64,000 nucleotides of DNA. Source: Todiramphus chloris collaris (taxonomy: Eukaryota; Chordata; Aves; Coraciiformes; Alcedinidae). Made by a program: the position numbers and the translations under genes. The stretch is taken from positions 16,209,260-16,273,259 of the forward strand of contig JANVCC010010406.1 of the NCBI GenBank assembly GCA_025345505.1, in the 5' to 3' direction. The stretch's first letter is position 1, and the number at the start of each line of letters is the position of its first letter. Of the stretch, positions 45,222 to 55,990 are shown one piece after another. The notes under the pieces are model-generated. The model saw only the letters and a list, made by a program, of their open reading frames with translations. It had not been told where the DNA came from and searched no databases.

Positions 45222-48200
45222 AAAACCCTATGATACATGAAATATTCACTGTACAAAGAAAACCTGCAACAGCTTATATCATAAATCAAACTGCATGGTG
45301 AAGCACTTACTTTCTCCTGGGCTGGGACTTTGCATTTCATATCTTTTACATCTCATCACATTGGCCATTTCTAAGCTGTAAATAGCAATTGTTAAACTCA
45401 GCACACTGGAATTTCAGTCTCAGTGATTATTTATGGAACCCTAATATTAACTTTGTTTTAGGTACAGCATTCATTACCCTAGTACCAACAGCTTTAAAGT
45501 GACTGACACATGAGCTGTGCTGGGAGATCTCTTTTTAAATGCATGCACAGGGATACACTTCCTCCCATTTTGTCAATTTATGCTGATGAGCAAGAGAAGT
45601 ATGTTTTTCCTCTGCATAAGCCTGGCTGGGATTCTGGAAAATACAAAATCTGCAGTAATTTTTCCATGGCTGACAGTTTTCTGTGTACTGAATATATCTA
45701 TATATATACCATAGTCTCATCCTTCTACAGGGCCACAGTAGCTTTTTCCAGGTGTTATTTGTACAATTTTGCAGAAAAGTGTTTCTCAAAAAGTAGGAAG
45801 CATCTTAATGGGAAGAACTGTAGGAAAATAATGTTCAGGGCATATACAAGCTATCTGAACCACCTATGCTGATGTTAGTGTGATACCACGCTCAGGCTAC
45901 TTAGAGAGAAAGACAATGAAAAGCAGAGATATCCTATATTGAGGGTGCATAGGAAGATGTGTGAGAAATGACATAAGGAAACCTGTGTGTAACTTTCATG
46001 ATCGAAATTCCTACATCAGGATAAGTTGTTAATCTTAATTGTAACTATATTTTTTTGAAGTGTAGAAGGTCTAAGGAGAGAGTTAATGTCATAGTTACAG
46101 TCAGATTCAATACATCCATAGACAAATCTGATATAAAGCTTTTGTCTAGAAATATCAAATGATCAACAGCTTTTGAAAAAACATCTTTTATGTAATTAAT
46201 TTTACATTACATTGTAGTGAATCTGTGACATATTCGTGCAAGAAATTGAGAAACTCACAGAATCAGTCTGGAAGAAGTAATTCCTTGTAAATAAATGTCA
46301 AAAATGTGCAAGGCAAGTTTAAGCTATTATGGCATAAATAACTTGTCACTTTATAAAATAACTTTTTATTTAGTTCCTGTGTCTAATCTATGCTGAAAAA
46401 TGCCTAGACCTGGTAGAAGTCATGCATGAAATGCGGGGGTGTGGGGAACAGCATTATTATTTGTTCTGTTTTCCTTAAGTATATGGTTTTTAAAATAGAA
46501 GGAGGGGAAAAAAAAAAAAAAAAAGTTTAATTCTCATGACCTGTTTCTTCCCCTAAAGGAGATGCACCTCTAAACAGCATATTTTTTACTGTCCTTTGCT
46601 TATTATAGCAGAAGCATACTTGCCTCTGTAAAGCAACTTCCTTCTACTTACACTGAGATTTCCCATACACTCTGATCTTTAACATCTTCATTGAATACTA
46701 CTTAAGAGAACAAGGCAAAGCTGCTGACTTGCTAAAGCCACTAGTCTGTGCTGTTGTATAAGAAATCTGTATTACAAGCACTGTTAAAATTACAATTGCA
46801 TTTGTTTTTATAACAGTGTTTTGTACTGTTAAATAATGCCTAACGCATATTTTGAGTCTGAATTAAGTTTTAGCTTTTATTTTCCCAGCATCTGCTGTAT
46901 AATGACAACCTTTAATTAGAAGGCGTATCATATTTGATGTATCAAAATATGTTATAGTTCTCCTTTTATCTTTTACTAGAAATAAAAAAAAATGGTATTA
47001 GGCTAACTGAGGTATTAAATCTTAAATCTTTCAAGACCTAGGTACTCTCTAACAAAATATCCAGTAGGATTTTTTTTTTTTCCTACTATAGAAATTAGTG
47101 CAGAAGAAAGGAAGAAACAAAAAGAGAGTGAACAACCACTATCAGAATTAATTTGTTTGTGAATGTTATATGAAGTTTACACTTAAGTAGTCTTTGCAGA
47201 GTACTTAATGATTATGGATAAGGATTAAGCTAAAGCTTCAAAAGGGTGTTAATGCTATTTGGAAATTATCTTCCACTGTAATACACAAGTTTTCAGGGTC
47301 AGGAAAAATAAAATCTCTAAAGAATAATGCCTAGTACATTTTAATAGGGTCAAGCTTATCCCAGAGGATAAAACATTATTGATACACATAAAGTACTGAT
47401 ATATAAGTAAGACATTTTTGTTTGTTTGTTTGTCTTTTCAAAAAACTTTAAACTGATTCTAATGGCATTTTAATAATTGATTTATAATAGAAAACATAAA
47501 ATATTTTTCTTAACATGACTTTCAGTTTTATTCTTTCTTTTTTCTCCATATGAACTTACATTATCTGTACTAGAATACAAGGCAACAAGAAAAACTTATA
47601 AATCTGTAACAAATTTTCTTCTTCCCATTTAAAAACATGAATTTTACATTTACCTGTTATGAAGGTAAAGTCTTTGCTAATGACACATGCAAGCAACTTC
47701 ACAGCAGAGATGGCCAGCAGCTGTTTTCTATTATTAACTCCTCCACTCAATCAGCAGATAAAGATAATCCTTTCTTAATGCAATGGATTTTATATCTGCA
47801 GTATTTATACTCTATAGCCATTTCCACTTCACCTGTAAGTTACCTTTGTCTGTGAAAAATATAATTATTAACCTGTAACAGAAGTATTTTATATATATTT
47901 TAATTTCTAGCTTTGAAATAAATTAAAAATAAATACAACTTTTAAAACAGTATTCTTAGCACATATGTGTGCTTATCAGATGCATGTGAATTAAACAGGA
48001 CAATTAAGACTTTTCTGTCACAGCAACATTTTAATTCATGTGTCACAGAAACGTAGTATCACACAAAGTCCATAATCCTGGACTGTCTATCTAGTAAAAT
48101 TTTATACACTGTACAATGCTTATATTTTTTTTTCCAGAACTACAACCCTTCTTGTCACACAAAGGCTTGTCTTTAGCACTTTAATAAACTCAAATTACCG

Positions 48201-49494
48201 GTAAACAAGCTGAAGCATTTTGCAGGTAGTTAGAAGATCAAATATTCATGAAAATGAGTAATATCGTTTTAAATATCCATGGACAGTTTTTTTCCATATA
48301 TGTTTTACTAATCATACATTGCTGAATGTGGCATGAGATAGAGAAGTGTTTAATCTTTGTGTAGTAGAAATGTGATTTTGAGTGTGTAAGTGCAAACTCA
48401 CTTGTAATTTGGATTGTGTCAGCTATTTATCAGCCTTACATGCTGCACATGTAGGAAGTGCATTTCAATTCTAAAAATTTTCTAAAATTAAGTGATCTAT
48501 GAATTTTATTATGTGTTTAATTCTACATGATAATTATAGTTACCATTGACAGGACTGAATTTCAAACATACTTATTATAAAACACAAGCATTATAGGCTT
48601 TAAGGTTTTGATTGATAAAGAAAGCCTAAGGGAAAAGTCAAAAGCACAGCTTCTAACCTTGCAACTTCTTGCCCTGTATCAATTTTATGGTAGGAATTCC
48701 TGAAGTCTGTATATGTTCCATTTTCAATTCAAGACATCAAGGAGAAGTGTTAAAGCATGGGGAGGTTTAGCTAAATGCATCCTATTAACTTTAAATACAT
48801 CATGCTGGAAATATTCTCTGTCTACTTTGAATTCATACATACATGCTCTAGACACACCCATTTGGAAGACGCAACTCCCACGTTTGCACGGCAGTATTCA
48901 CAGTCCTTTATCCCTACAGATTCTATTGAAATAAATTGGATTCCTGAACCATAATCCTGGCATGCTGTTATTACAAATTCAGAGCATATTTATTTATTTT
49001 TTACAAAAGTACTTTTAAAATTAAGTAGTTAAAATTTGCATCAATTTTAATGCTATTTGCTCTCATTTAGCTAGTTTAATTGGTTTTTTTTTCAAGATTT
49101 AGTTGTAAACATGACAAGAAATAAACATGCTCTTTTAAGTCAAGTCCAACACTGGAGCACATCTGAAACAGGGCAAAAATGTAAAAGAAAATATTTTGGG
49201 TTATACAGGAAGAAGGCTAGGTCTGTGCACTGCATTCTGTGAGAGTTAAAAAATGTTGATAGCTTGGATCAAGCATTCAAACTTGCTCAGTCTCACAGTG
49301 AAACCATTTATGTTAGTGAAGTTTGTTTTGGGGAGAGTGTCTTTAGATTCATTTTCACATGCATGTGGTTATTGGCTTATAGAAATATGTGCTCTGGGAT
49401 GATGGCAAAAACGGCAAACTGGTAGTAAGAAGACGACCATTAATTCAATTCATTATCATCAAGAAACCTATTTTATTTTTTCAAATATTCAAGA
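45222..49494. other. AT-rich unique DNA, no gene seen
   Basis: More than four kilobases without a recognisable gene or element. A poly-A run lies at about 46508-46524 and a TTTG repeat at about 47416-47432. A 120-codon plus frame at 45510-45872 has no family resemblance. Confidence 0.5.
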
Positions 49495-50357
49495 TGTATT
49501 GGGTTTGCATCACAATGGTTTGGTAGCAAAGGGGCTACTGGGGTGGTGTCTGTGAAAGCTGCTAGAAGCTTGCCCTATGTCCAACACAGTCAATGCCAGT
49601 TGGCTTCAAGATGGACCCAGCACTGACCAAGGTCAAACCCATGAGCAACAGTGGTAGCTTGTCTGTGGTAACATTTGAGAAGGGGAAAAAACATACTGTG
49701 CAACTGCAGTTGGAAGAGAGGAGTGAGAATATGTGAAACAACTCTGCAGGCACCAAAGTCATTAATTGAAGAATGAGACAGAGCAGGTGTTCCAGGAGAC
49801 AGGAACCCATGCTGGAGCAGGTTTGCTGGCAGAACTTGTGACCCTGTGGGAGATACATATTGGAGCAATCTGTACCTGAAGAACTAAACCCCATGGACCC
49901 ATGCTGGAGTAGTTCATGAAGAAGCACAGTGAGTGGGAAGGATCCATGTATTCATGGAGGCAGTACATATTCATGGATACAGTCCATGGAGGACTGTCTT
50001 CCCATTGGATGGGACCCCACATGGGAGAAAAGGAAAAGTAAGAGGAGGAAGGATCAGCAGAAACAACATGTGATGAACTGACTGCAACCCCTATTCCCTG
50101 TCCTGCTGTATGACTCAGAATAAGGAAGTAGAGAGACTGAAAGTTCATCTGGGGAAAAAGGGAGGGATGGGGAGAAAGTATTCTTAAGATTTTGTTTTAT
50201 TTTTCATTATCTTTCTCTGACTTGGTCAGCAATAAATTAAATTAATTTCTCTAAGCTGAGTCTGTTTTTATCTTTTCTCTCCCTGTCCAGCTGTGGCAGG
50301 GGAGTAATACAGAAACTTGGTGGGCACCTGGTATCCAGCCAAGGTTGACTCATCACA
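49495..50357 (+). mobile_element. Solo LTR, plus strand, 863 bp
   Basis: It starts TGTATTGGGTTTGCATC and ends CTCATCACA. The centre holds repeated units of the type CCCATGCTGGAG and GGAGCAG, here partly decayed. An AATAAATTAAATTAA stretch near 50230 supplies a polyadenylation signal. The end (TTGGTGGGCACCTGG) matches the U5 of ERV-3 and of the 15613 LTR, although its U3 is different. The flanking five bases (CAAGA and GTATA) do not match, so a target duplication is lost or the LTR arose by recombination between two insertions. Confidence 0.85.
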
Positions 50358-51160
50358 GTATACATACGTAAAACCACCCTTTTTAAAGGGCTCAGATGTA
50401 AGTGTTTTACCCTTTTTGAGGATGTTAAACACCTATAATTGAATAGGAAACTCATAAGGTGTAAAGTTACTGGATTTCTAAGGACTCAGCATTCTGAGGT
50501 CTTAGATCCCTCAGTTTCCTCTGAAGTAGATGAGAATATAAGGTTTTCAATTCTGTATAAGGGCAGGACCTACACTGTTGTAGAAGATCAAACTAAGAAC
50601 TGGTTATAAGAACAATATTTTTGTTTGCTTCAACAAGCTGTGTAATCTTAAACAAACCTAAATTACAGAGGTATGTTTCTAGGTAATCTACTGTATGATA
50701 ATAAAGTATTACTTGCAAAATATGCCAAAAACCCAGGCATATGTTAACCAAGCAGATTTTACCATTACAGACTTGCTCCATGCTGGGCATACTCTAAGTC
50801 ATGTGACAGTTATGTACATGTCACAGATTTAAGGTTATAAAACTAATTCACTGAAGAAAAGTCTTAATTTTAAGATATATGTCTGTGAAGAAGGTCAAAA
50901 GTCATGCAAAGGCAGCACAGAATATTGTCCATGGTAGTAATATGTATGAATTGTAATGTATGAGAGAATATGACTATATATACACTGCATTAATTTTAGA
51001 TTTCTCACCAGTGTATCAGACTGGTTTTATACATTCTGTACCTCTAAAAGTGAGACTGACAGGCATTTTCTAATAGTCTTTGAATGAAGATTAGCAAAAT
51101 TACATTTTAATTGCAGTTCTTAGCCACCAAACTCTTTAGAAAACAGAGCATAATCAGAGG
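50358..51160. other. AT-rich unique DNA, no gene seen
   Basis: Eight hundred bases between the solo LTR and ERV-3 show no recognisable feature. Confidence 0.5.
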
Positions 51161-51165
51161 ACCAG

Positions 51166-51641
51166 TGTAGTGGGTCTGGCTGAGCTGCTTTTCCCCACCC
51201 AGACCTCATGCTGCAGCACTGGGAGCTGGAGGGTGTTGATACCACACCCATGTTATGACTGCCAGTGCTCACATGGCACCAGAGCCTGGGGGGCAGGATG
51301 GGGGAGAAGATACAGCCAACCTGAGCTGACCAGTGGGATATTCCATACCATATGATGTCAGCTCAACTATAAAGGGAGAGGGCAGGAGGAGGATGGGGGG
51401 GGGTGGGGCATTCTGCTTTGTCCTCCAAGCGGCTGCTACGTGTTCCTGGAGCCCTGCTTCCTGGACTTGGCCCAACATTGCCTGTGGATGGGAAGTAGAA
51501 AATAACATCTTATTTATCATAACTCACACCCCTGTGCTTTGCATCTTATTCTCTCCCTGCGTGCCGTGCTGAAGGGGGTCGGGGGGAGTGATAGAAGGGC
51601 TTGGTGGGCACCTGGTGCCATGCCAAGGTCAACCCACCACA
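51166..51641 (+). repeat. ERV-3 5' LTR
   Basis: 476 bp, TGTAGTGGGTCTGG to CCCACCACA. It contains the U3 core at 51335-51360, a TATAAA box at 51368-51373, a purine/G-rich tract at 51374-51408 and the shared U5 end. Confidence 0.92.
51335..51408 (+). promoter_or_regulatory. Core promoter of ERV-3 5' LTR
   Basis: In order: GGGATATTCCATACCATA with a TGATGTCA CRE-like site, TATAAA eight bases later, then a G-rich tract with runs of three to nine G. The same arrangement lies at 53492-53565 in the 3' LTR. Activity is inferred. Confidence 0.7.
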
Positions 51642-51650
51642 GTTCCTTTT

Positions 51651-51668
51651 TGGCGCCCAATGTGGGGC
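51651..51668 (+). promoter_or_regulatory. ERV-3 primer binding site, tRNA-Lys
   Basis: TGGCGCCCAATGTGGGGC lies nine bases after the LTR and matches the complement of the tRNA-Lys(CTT) 3' end at 17 of 18 positions. A short GCTT repeat follows at about 51674-51696. Confidence 0.92.
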
Positions 51669-51786
51669 ACGAGCAGCTGCTTGCTTGCTTGCTTGCTTGC
51701 CTGTTTGCTTTGCTTTAGATACTAGTAGCAAACTCCTGTGCAGGCCACAGAGTTTGCGTGCACTGTTTATCTGGTGTTTTTCTAAA

Positions 51787-53069
51787 ATGTTTACTGAAAC
51801 AATGTCTATTTGCTTGGCTTTTGCACTGATAGCTTCAATGTGCTGGGGAAGCTTCTGTCTCGGGAGGATGAAGGGCCTCGGGAGCACCCTGGCACAAACA
51901 GTAACGATGTGTTTCACGTTGGCATCAGTGGCTTTGCTGTGTTGGGGGGCTACCTTGGGGAGAAAATGATTGAATACATCTCTTCCTTTCTACCAGAAAT
52001 TGATGTAGATGATTTATTCATGCATGCTCCCAAGATCCTCGTCCACCCTTCCATGAGCTTTTGGATACTACTAATCAATATCGTTGGCCTAATCCGGGTT
52101 GTGTGTAGTCTGGTCCCAGTTTGGCCTGAGAGGAGACAAGTTTCAGGTGGGGTGGCACCAAAATGCGCCCTGAGATGGCCTGTCCCTGGGTGGCAAGGGG
52201 TCTGTCAGGATTTGTGCAGGTTCCTAGGATGGTTGTCACCTCCAGTAGCCTGGGACTTTACCCCCGAACAGTCAAGCAACCCTGGCAAGCTGACACAGCA
52301 TCTAAGAGAAGGGTGCCTTGTCTACCCTGATGAGAACCAGCAGCTCTTAGCACTGTACTGGGGCCTGGCCTGTGCCTATTGAGCCACAGTTGAGTACTGT
52401 CAGAGGACTGTGGTTGAGGCAGGGACCCAAACTGCATCCGAAGACACCGGAGTTGAGATAGGGACTGCAACAACAACTGCCAAAGTTGCCCCAGTAGTGA
52501 AAATGAAGCAGTGGACGAGGAGAACAACAGGCCCCTACCCTCAGTTAGTGAGGGATGTGGAAGAGGAGGAAGAACATGACCAGCAAGCTGGACCCTCAAC
52601 AGGAAGACAGGAGGAGGGGGTGACCGAATTGAAGCAGGAGGCAGAAACCACCCAGTCCCTGACTTCGTCAGAACTTAGAGACCTGAGGAAGGATTACAGC
52701 CACCAGATAGGGGAACGGATTGTTACCTGGCTGCTTCGATGCTGGGATACTGGGGCTGATACCCAACAGCTGGAAGGTAAGGAAGCCCAACAGCTGGGCT
52801 CCCTTGCTAGGAATCATGGCATTGAAAGAGGAATTGGAAAAGAGGCAGCAATTTGCAATCTCTGGAGACGGCTTCTTTCAAGTGTTAAAGCAAGATATCC
52901 ATTCAAGGAAGACTTAATGAATGCCACCTCCTCAGGAAAATGGTCAGCTGCTAATGAAGGTATCCAGTACTTGAGGGAACTAGCAGTACTGGAAGTAATC
53001 TATAGGGATTTAGATGATGATGAGCATCCTAAAGATCCAGAGGATGTTCAGTGTACAAGGACCAGATGA
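51787..53069 (+). pseudogene. gag: ERV-3 gag, nearly intact, hydrophobic amino end
   Basis: Gag starts at an ATG (51787). The first frame shows two hydrophobic segments, SICLAFALIASMCWGSF and TVTMCFTLASVALLCWG, and ends at TGA 51967-51969. The neighbouring frame continues with about 40 soluble residues, then a third segment, FWILLINIVGLIRVVCSLV (near 52055-52110). That frame has one TGA at 52380-52382 and is then open to 53069. The last 220 codons hold an acidic stretch (EEEEEHDQQ) and the capsid-like region ELRDLRKDYS...ERIVTWLLRCWDTGA (from about 52670), with LWRRLLSSVKARYPFKED further on. No zinc knuckle or protease follows. One frame change and one stop are the only breaks I see. Confidence 0.85.
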
Positions 53070-53322
53070 GTACAGCAAGGACCAAGATCTAGCTGGTGTT
53101 GGTGCCCGACAATCAGACATACTGCTTCTGTCCAGAACATCCACCTTGATAGATGAGACCCAAGTCATTGAGTGAAGGAATCTCATGGAATGAAGGACTA
53201 TCTGTTAAAGGACTGGGGATAGTAGTTGATGATAATGTATTGGTTGGGTTTAGAGATGGCTTAAGTATGCATTATGTGGGGCCTGAGCATGACGCAAATG
53301 GTATGGAATAAGGGGTGGAGAT
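53070..53322 (+). other. ERV-3 non-coding tail and polypurine tract
   Basis: About 250 bases between gag and the 3' LTR replace the missing pol. The last part (ATGGTATGGAATAAGGGG, then TGGAGAT) includes the polypurine tract AAGGGGTGGAGA at 53310-53321 and resembles the ERV-2 tail at 32421-32450. Confidence 0.75.
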
Positions 53323-53798
53323 TGTAGTGGGTCTGGCTGAGCTGCTTTTCCCCACCCAGACCTCATGCTGCAGCACTGGGAGCTGGAGGGTGTTGATACC
53401 ACACCCATGTTATGACTGCCAGTGCTCACACGGCACCAGAGCCTGGGGGGCAGGATGGGGGAGAAGATACAGCCAACCTGAGCTGACCAGTGGGATATTC
53501 CATACCGTATGATGTCAGCTCAACTATAAAGGGAGAGGGCAGGAGGAGGATGGGGGGGGGAGGGGCATTCTGCTTTGTCCTCTAAGCGGCTGCTACGTGT
53601 TCCTGGACCCCTGCTTCCTGGACTTGGCCCGACATCGCCTGTGGACGGGAAGTAGAGAATAACATCTTATCTATCATAACCCACACCCCTTTGCTTTGCA
53701 TCTTATTCTCTCCCTGCGTGCCATGCTGAAGGGGGTCGGGGGGAGTGATAGAAGGGCTTGGTGGGCACCTGGTGCCATGCCAGGGTCAACCCACCACA
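53323..53798 (+). repeat. ERV-3 3' LTR
   Basis: 476 bp, equal in length to the 5' copy and with 14 single-base differences by eye. Its U3 core lies at 53492-53517, TATAAA at 53525-53530 and the G-rich tract at 53531-53565. The right flank GCCAG (53799-53803) is the other half of the target duplication. Confidence 0.92.
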
Positions 53799-53803
53799 GC
53801 CAG

Positions 53804-55767
53804 TAAGTGATGCAGGTATTAGCAGAATTTCACCTGTCTGACTCAAACAATTTCTCTGTCTGTCCATGGCCTCTCTCCCAGTGCACATACAGAGACAGGG
53901 CCTTAAGATGTTTACACTGTATTTTATTGAAAGTGACCATAATATTACTTTTAACAATTTCTTTATTACTGACTTCATACTTTAAAAGCTCATGACTATC
54001 AATGAACTCATGAAATCCATAATGTAGCAGCATAATAAGGTGACCTGACAATATTCAGATTCTTCTATCACCAGGTACCATGCTCTGTAAGCTGCTGCCT
54101 TTGTGAAATGATTTTTTCACTCCAATGTTAGCCTTTTTATTTCTCTAGTTGTCATATTTTGTCATTAGAAAACTGTTCTTTTTGGATCAAATCCATCATA
54201 TGTAACCTTGTACATAAACATGCCTCTGTGTATCCTGCTGCTAGTTTCCAGGTTTTGACAATATTTAGCAGGTTTTTTTTTAATATATTCAAAATTAGTT
54301 TTATGTCTTTTAGACTTCTCCAAGACCAAGGAACAGGAAAAAAAAAATGAAAAAAAGGGCAATACTTTTCTGGCCATGAAGATGAACTTTTGTAGTTTAT
54401 TATGGTACTCCATCCTCAAGTCTCATTAATGAAAAGAAGTGTTCCATCTCCACTGAACCTTCCATTCCATTAACCTGTGTTTTGTCACCTTGTTTTGTTA
54501 AAAAAATTGAGATGAGAAAGTAGATTTTTAGTTATTATTCTTATGTGAGAGAGACATTGAAACCATTTCTGCAAAGTAACAGATTTTGCAGGGTTTTTCA
54601 AACAAACATTACACACCTTGGTGTAATATTTGTTTATTATAGTAATCACAATATAATCCATAAAACAAAAGTTATAGGGAGAATGACAGCAACAGGATAT
54701 TGATGAAAAAAAAATCAGACTGGTGAAAGGCAGAAATGAGGATAAAATAGTTGTCTCAGTGATGAAAAGCAAAACTACTATACATTTTGCTGAGACCAAA
54801 ATTCCAACTTTTACATTCCAGAAGCTGATGTTAGGAAGGTTTCCCCAAAGGACTGAAGTGTAAGAAGATTGGTGTAACTCTGGTGTGAGTAATTAGAATG
54901 GGCAGACCCAGTGTTAGGACTAAAGGATGTTTTTGTGTCATTGCAAAAAAAAAAAAAAAAAAATTCTCCTGGGTAGACAGGAAAATGCATCCTTCCAATT
55001 TGTGGCTGTGTCTATAGAGGGAAACAGCTCCCTGTCAAGCGCCAGAACAGGTGCAAAGCAGCAGTAGCATAGTTGGCAGCAATATAAAGCCTACTTCTTG
55101 TTTTCTATTTCAGCTCGATGTAGCATAATAAATTATATCAACAGTACAATGTTCTATGCTCTTTTTTTTTTTTTTTGGTTTTGATTTTTATTTAATCAGA
55201 GAAATATTGCCCTCATTTTTCTGCACAGGTTAAATAAAGTTTGGACTAAGAAAGATCCTTAACAGAGAGAAACTGACCTTGCACTTCTAGCAATTAAACT
55301 CTGCTGTGGATTGAGACACTACAATGTAGATCAGGATTAAATCCTTCCTTTATCATTAGCCTTCTTCTGTGCACAGCACAGTGTAGACATGATACAACAT
55401 TGAATGCTGAAGGCTTGGTAACATTAACAAAATTGGAGTCTGGTGGTTAACAACTTCTAAATCTCCTGCAATATTAATTCCTTTTCCCCTCCTTGACTTT
55501 TTTATTCACTCGTTCTAGCTTCTTAAGCTATTGTTTTAACTGTTTTCTTTCTCTCAATCAGGATGTAGTGAAGAATGCTTGCCCTTTCTTACTAATTTGT
55601 GTGATGTGCCCAGAATATGCAACACCTGGTAACAAATCTTCAAAGATCTCATTGTTGAAAGAGAGAATATCCAACATATATACCACAGCCAAAGAATACT
55701 TAATACAAAATCTTTTGCTTTGTGAAGGGAATAATGGAAGAACACAGATAGGCACAATCATTTATTT
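53804..55767. other. AT-rich unique DNA, no gene seen
   Basis: Poly-A at about 54945-54963 and poly-T at about 55161-55176 are the only repeats visible. No coding similarity was found. Confidence 0.5.
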
Positions 55768-55990
55768 TCATAGTTAACAGTTGTAGAATGATAAAATAAT
55801 TTTGGTTGGAGGTTTCTATTGTCTCCTTGTCATACCTGAGCATCAAAACTGAATGCAACATCCAGATGTGGTCTAATGAACGTGGAGTAGAAGAGGATAA
55901 TCGCTTCCCTTGATGTCCTAACTCTGCCCCAATTCATAAAGCCCAGTATACTGGTTTACTTTGCTGCCATGGTGCCTTGCTAATTTAATC
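55768..55990 (-). mobile_element. Old CR1 fragment, minus strand
   Basis: A short decayed copy. The left end retains TCATAG...GTAGAATGATAAAATAATTTTGG, a worn 3' end. It then jumps to the block ACATCCAGATGTGGTCTAATGAACGTGG, typical for ORF2 after the polymerase core, so it has an internal deletion. CR1 similarity ends near TGCTGCCATGGTGCCTTGC. No open frame is left. Confidence 0.75.

Larger units (their letters stand above)
51166..53798 (+). mobile_element. ERV-3: young gag-only provirus
   Basis: A compact 2633-bp provirus with two 476-bp LTRs, a tRNA-Lys primer binding site, a gag gene and a polypurine tract, but no pol or env. The flanking five bases are ACCAG and GCCAG, a target duplication with one change. 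The two LTRs have equal length and differ at 14 sites by eye, eleven of them transitions. This makes it the youngest insertion that can be dated here. Gag is followed by about 250 bases and then the same tail as in ERV-2. It looks like an internally deleted relative of ERV-2-type elements that would need another element's pol to move. Confidence 0.92.

Noticed and set aside
45510..45872. 121-codon plus-strand open frame
   Set aside because: No domain, repeat or signal peptide stands out and the sequence around it is ordinary AT-rich DNA.
49562..50148. Minus-strand frames of 92-128 codons
   Set aside because: They lie in the plus-strand solo LTR, have no family resemblance, and result from its repeated GC-rich units.
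49490..50362. Target duplication around the 49495 LTR
   Set aside because: The flanking five bases, CAAGA and GTATA, agree at only two positions, so a duplication cannot be claimed.
51601..51786. Extension of ERV-3 gag upstream of its ATG
   Set aside because: The frame is open across the LTR end and primer binding site, but those are not coding in retroviruses. The first ATG at 51787 fits better.
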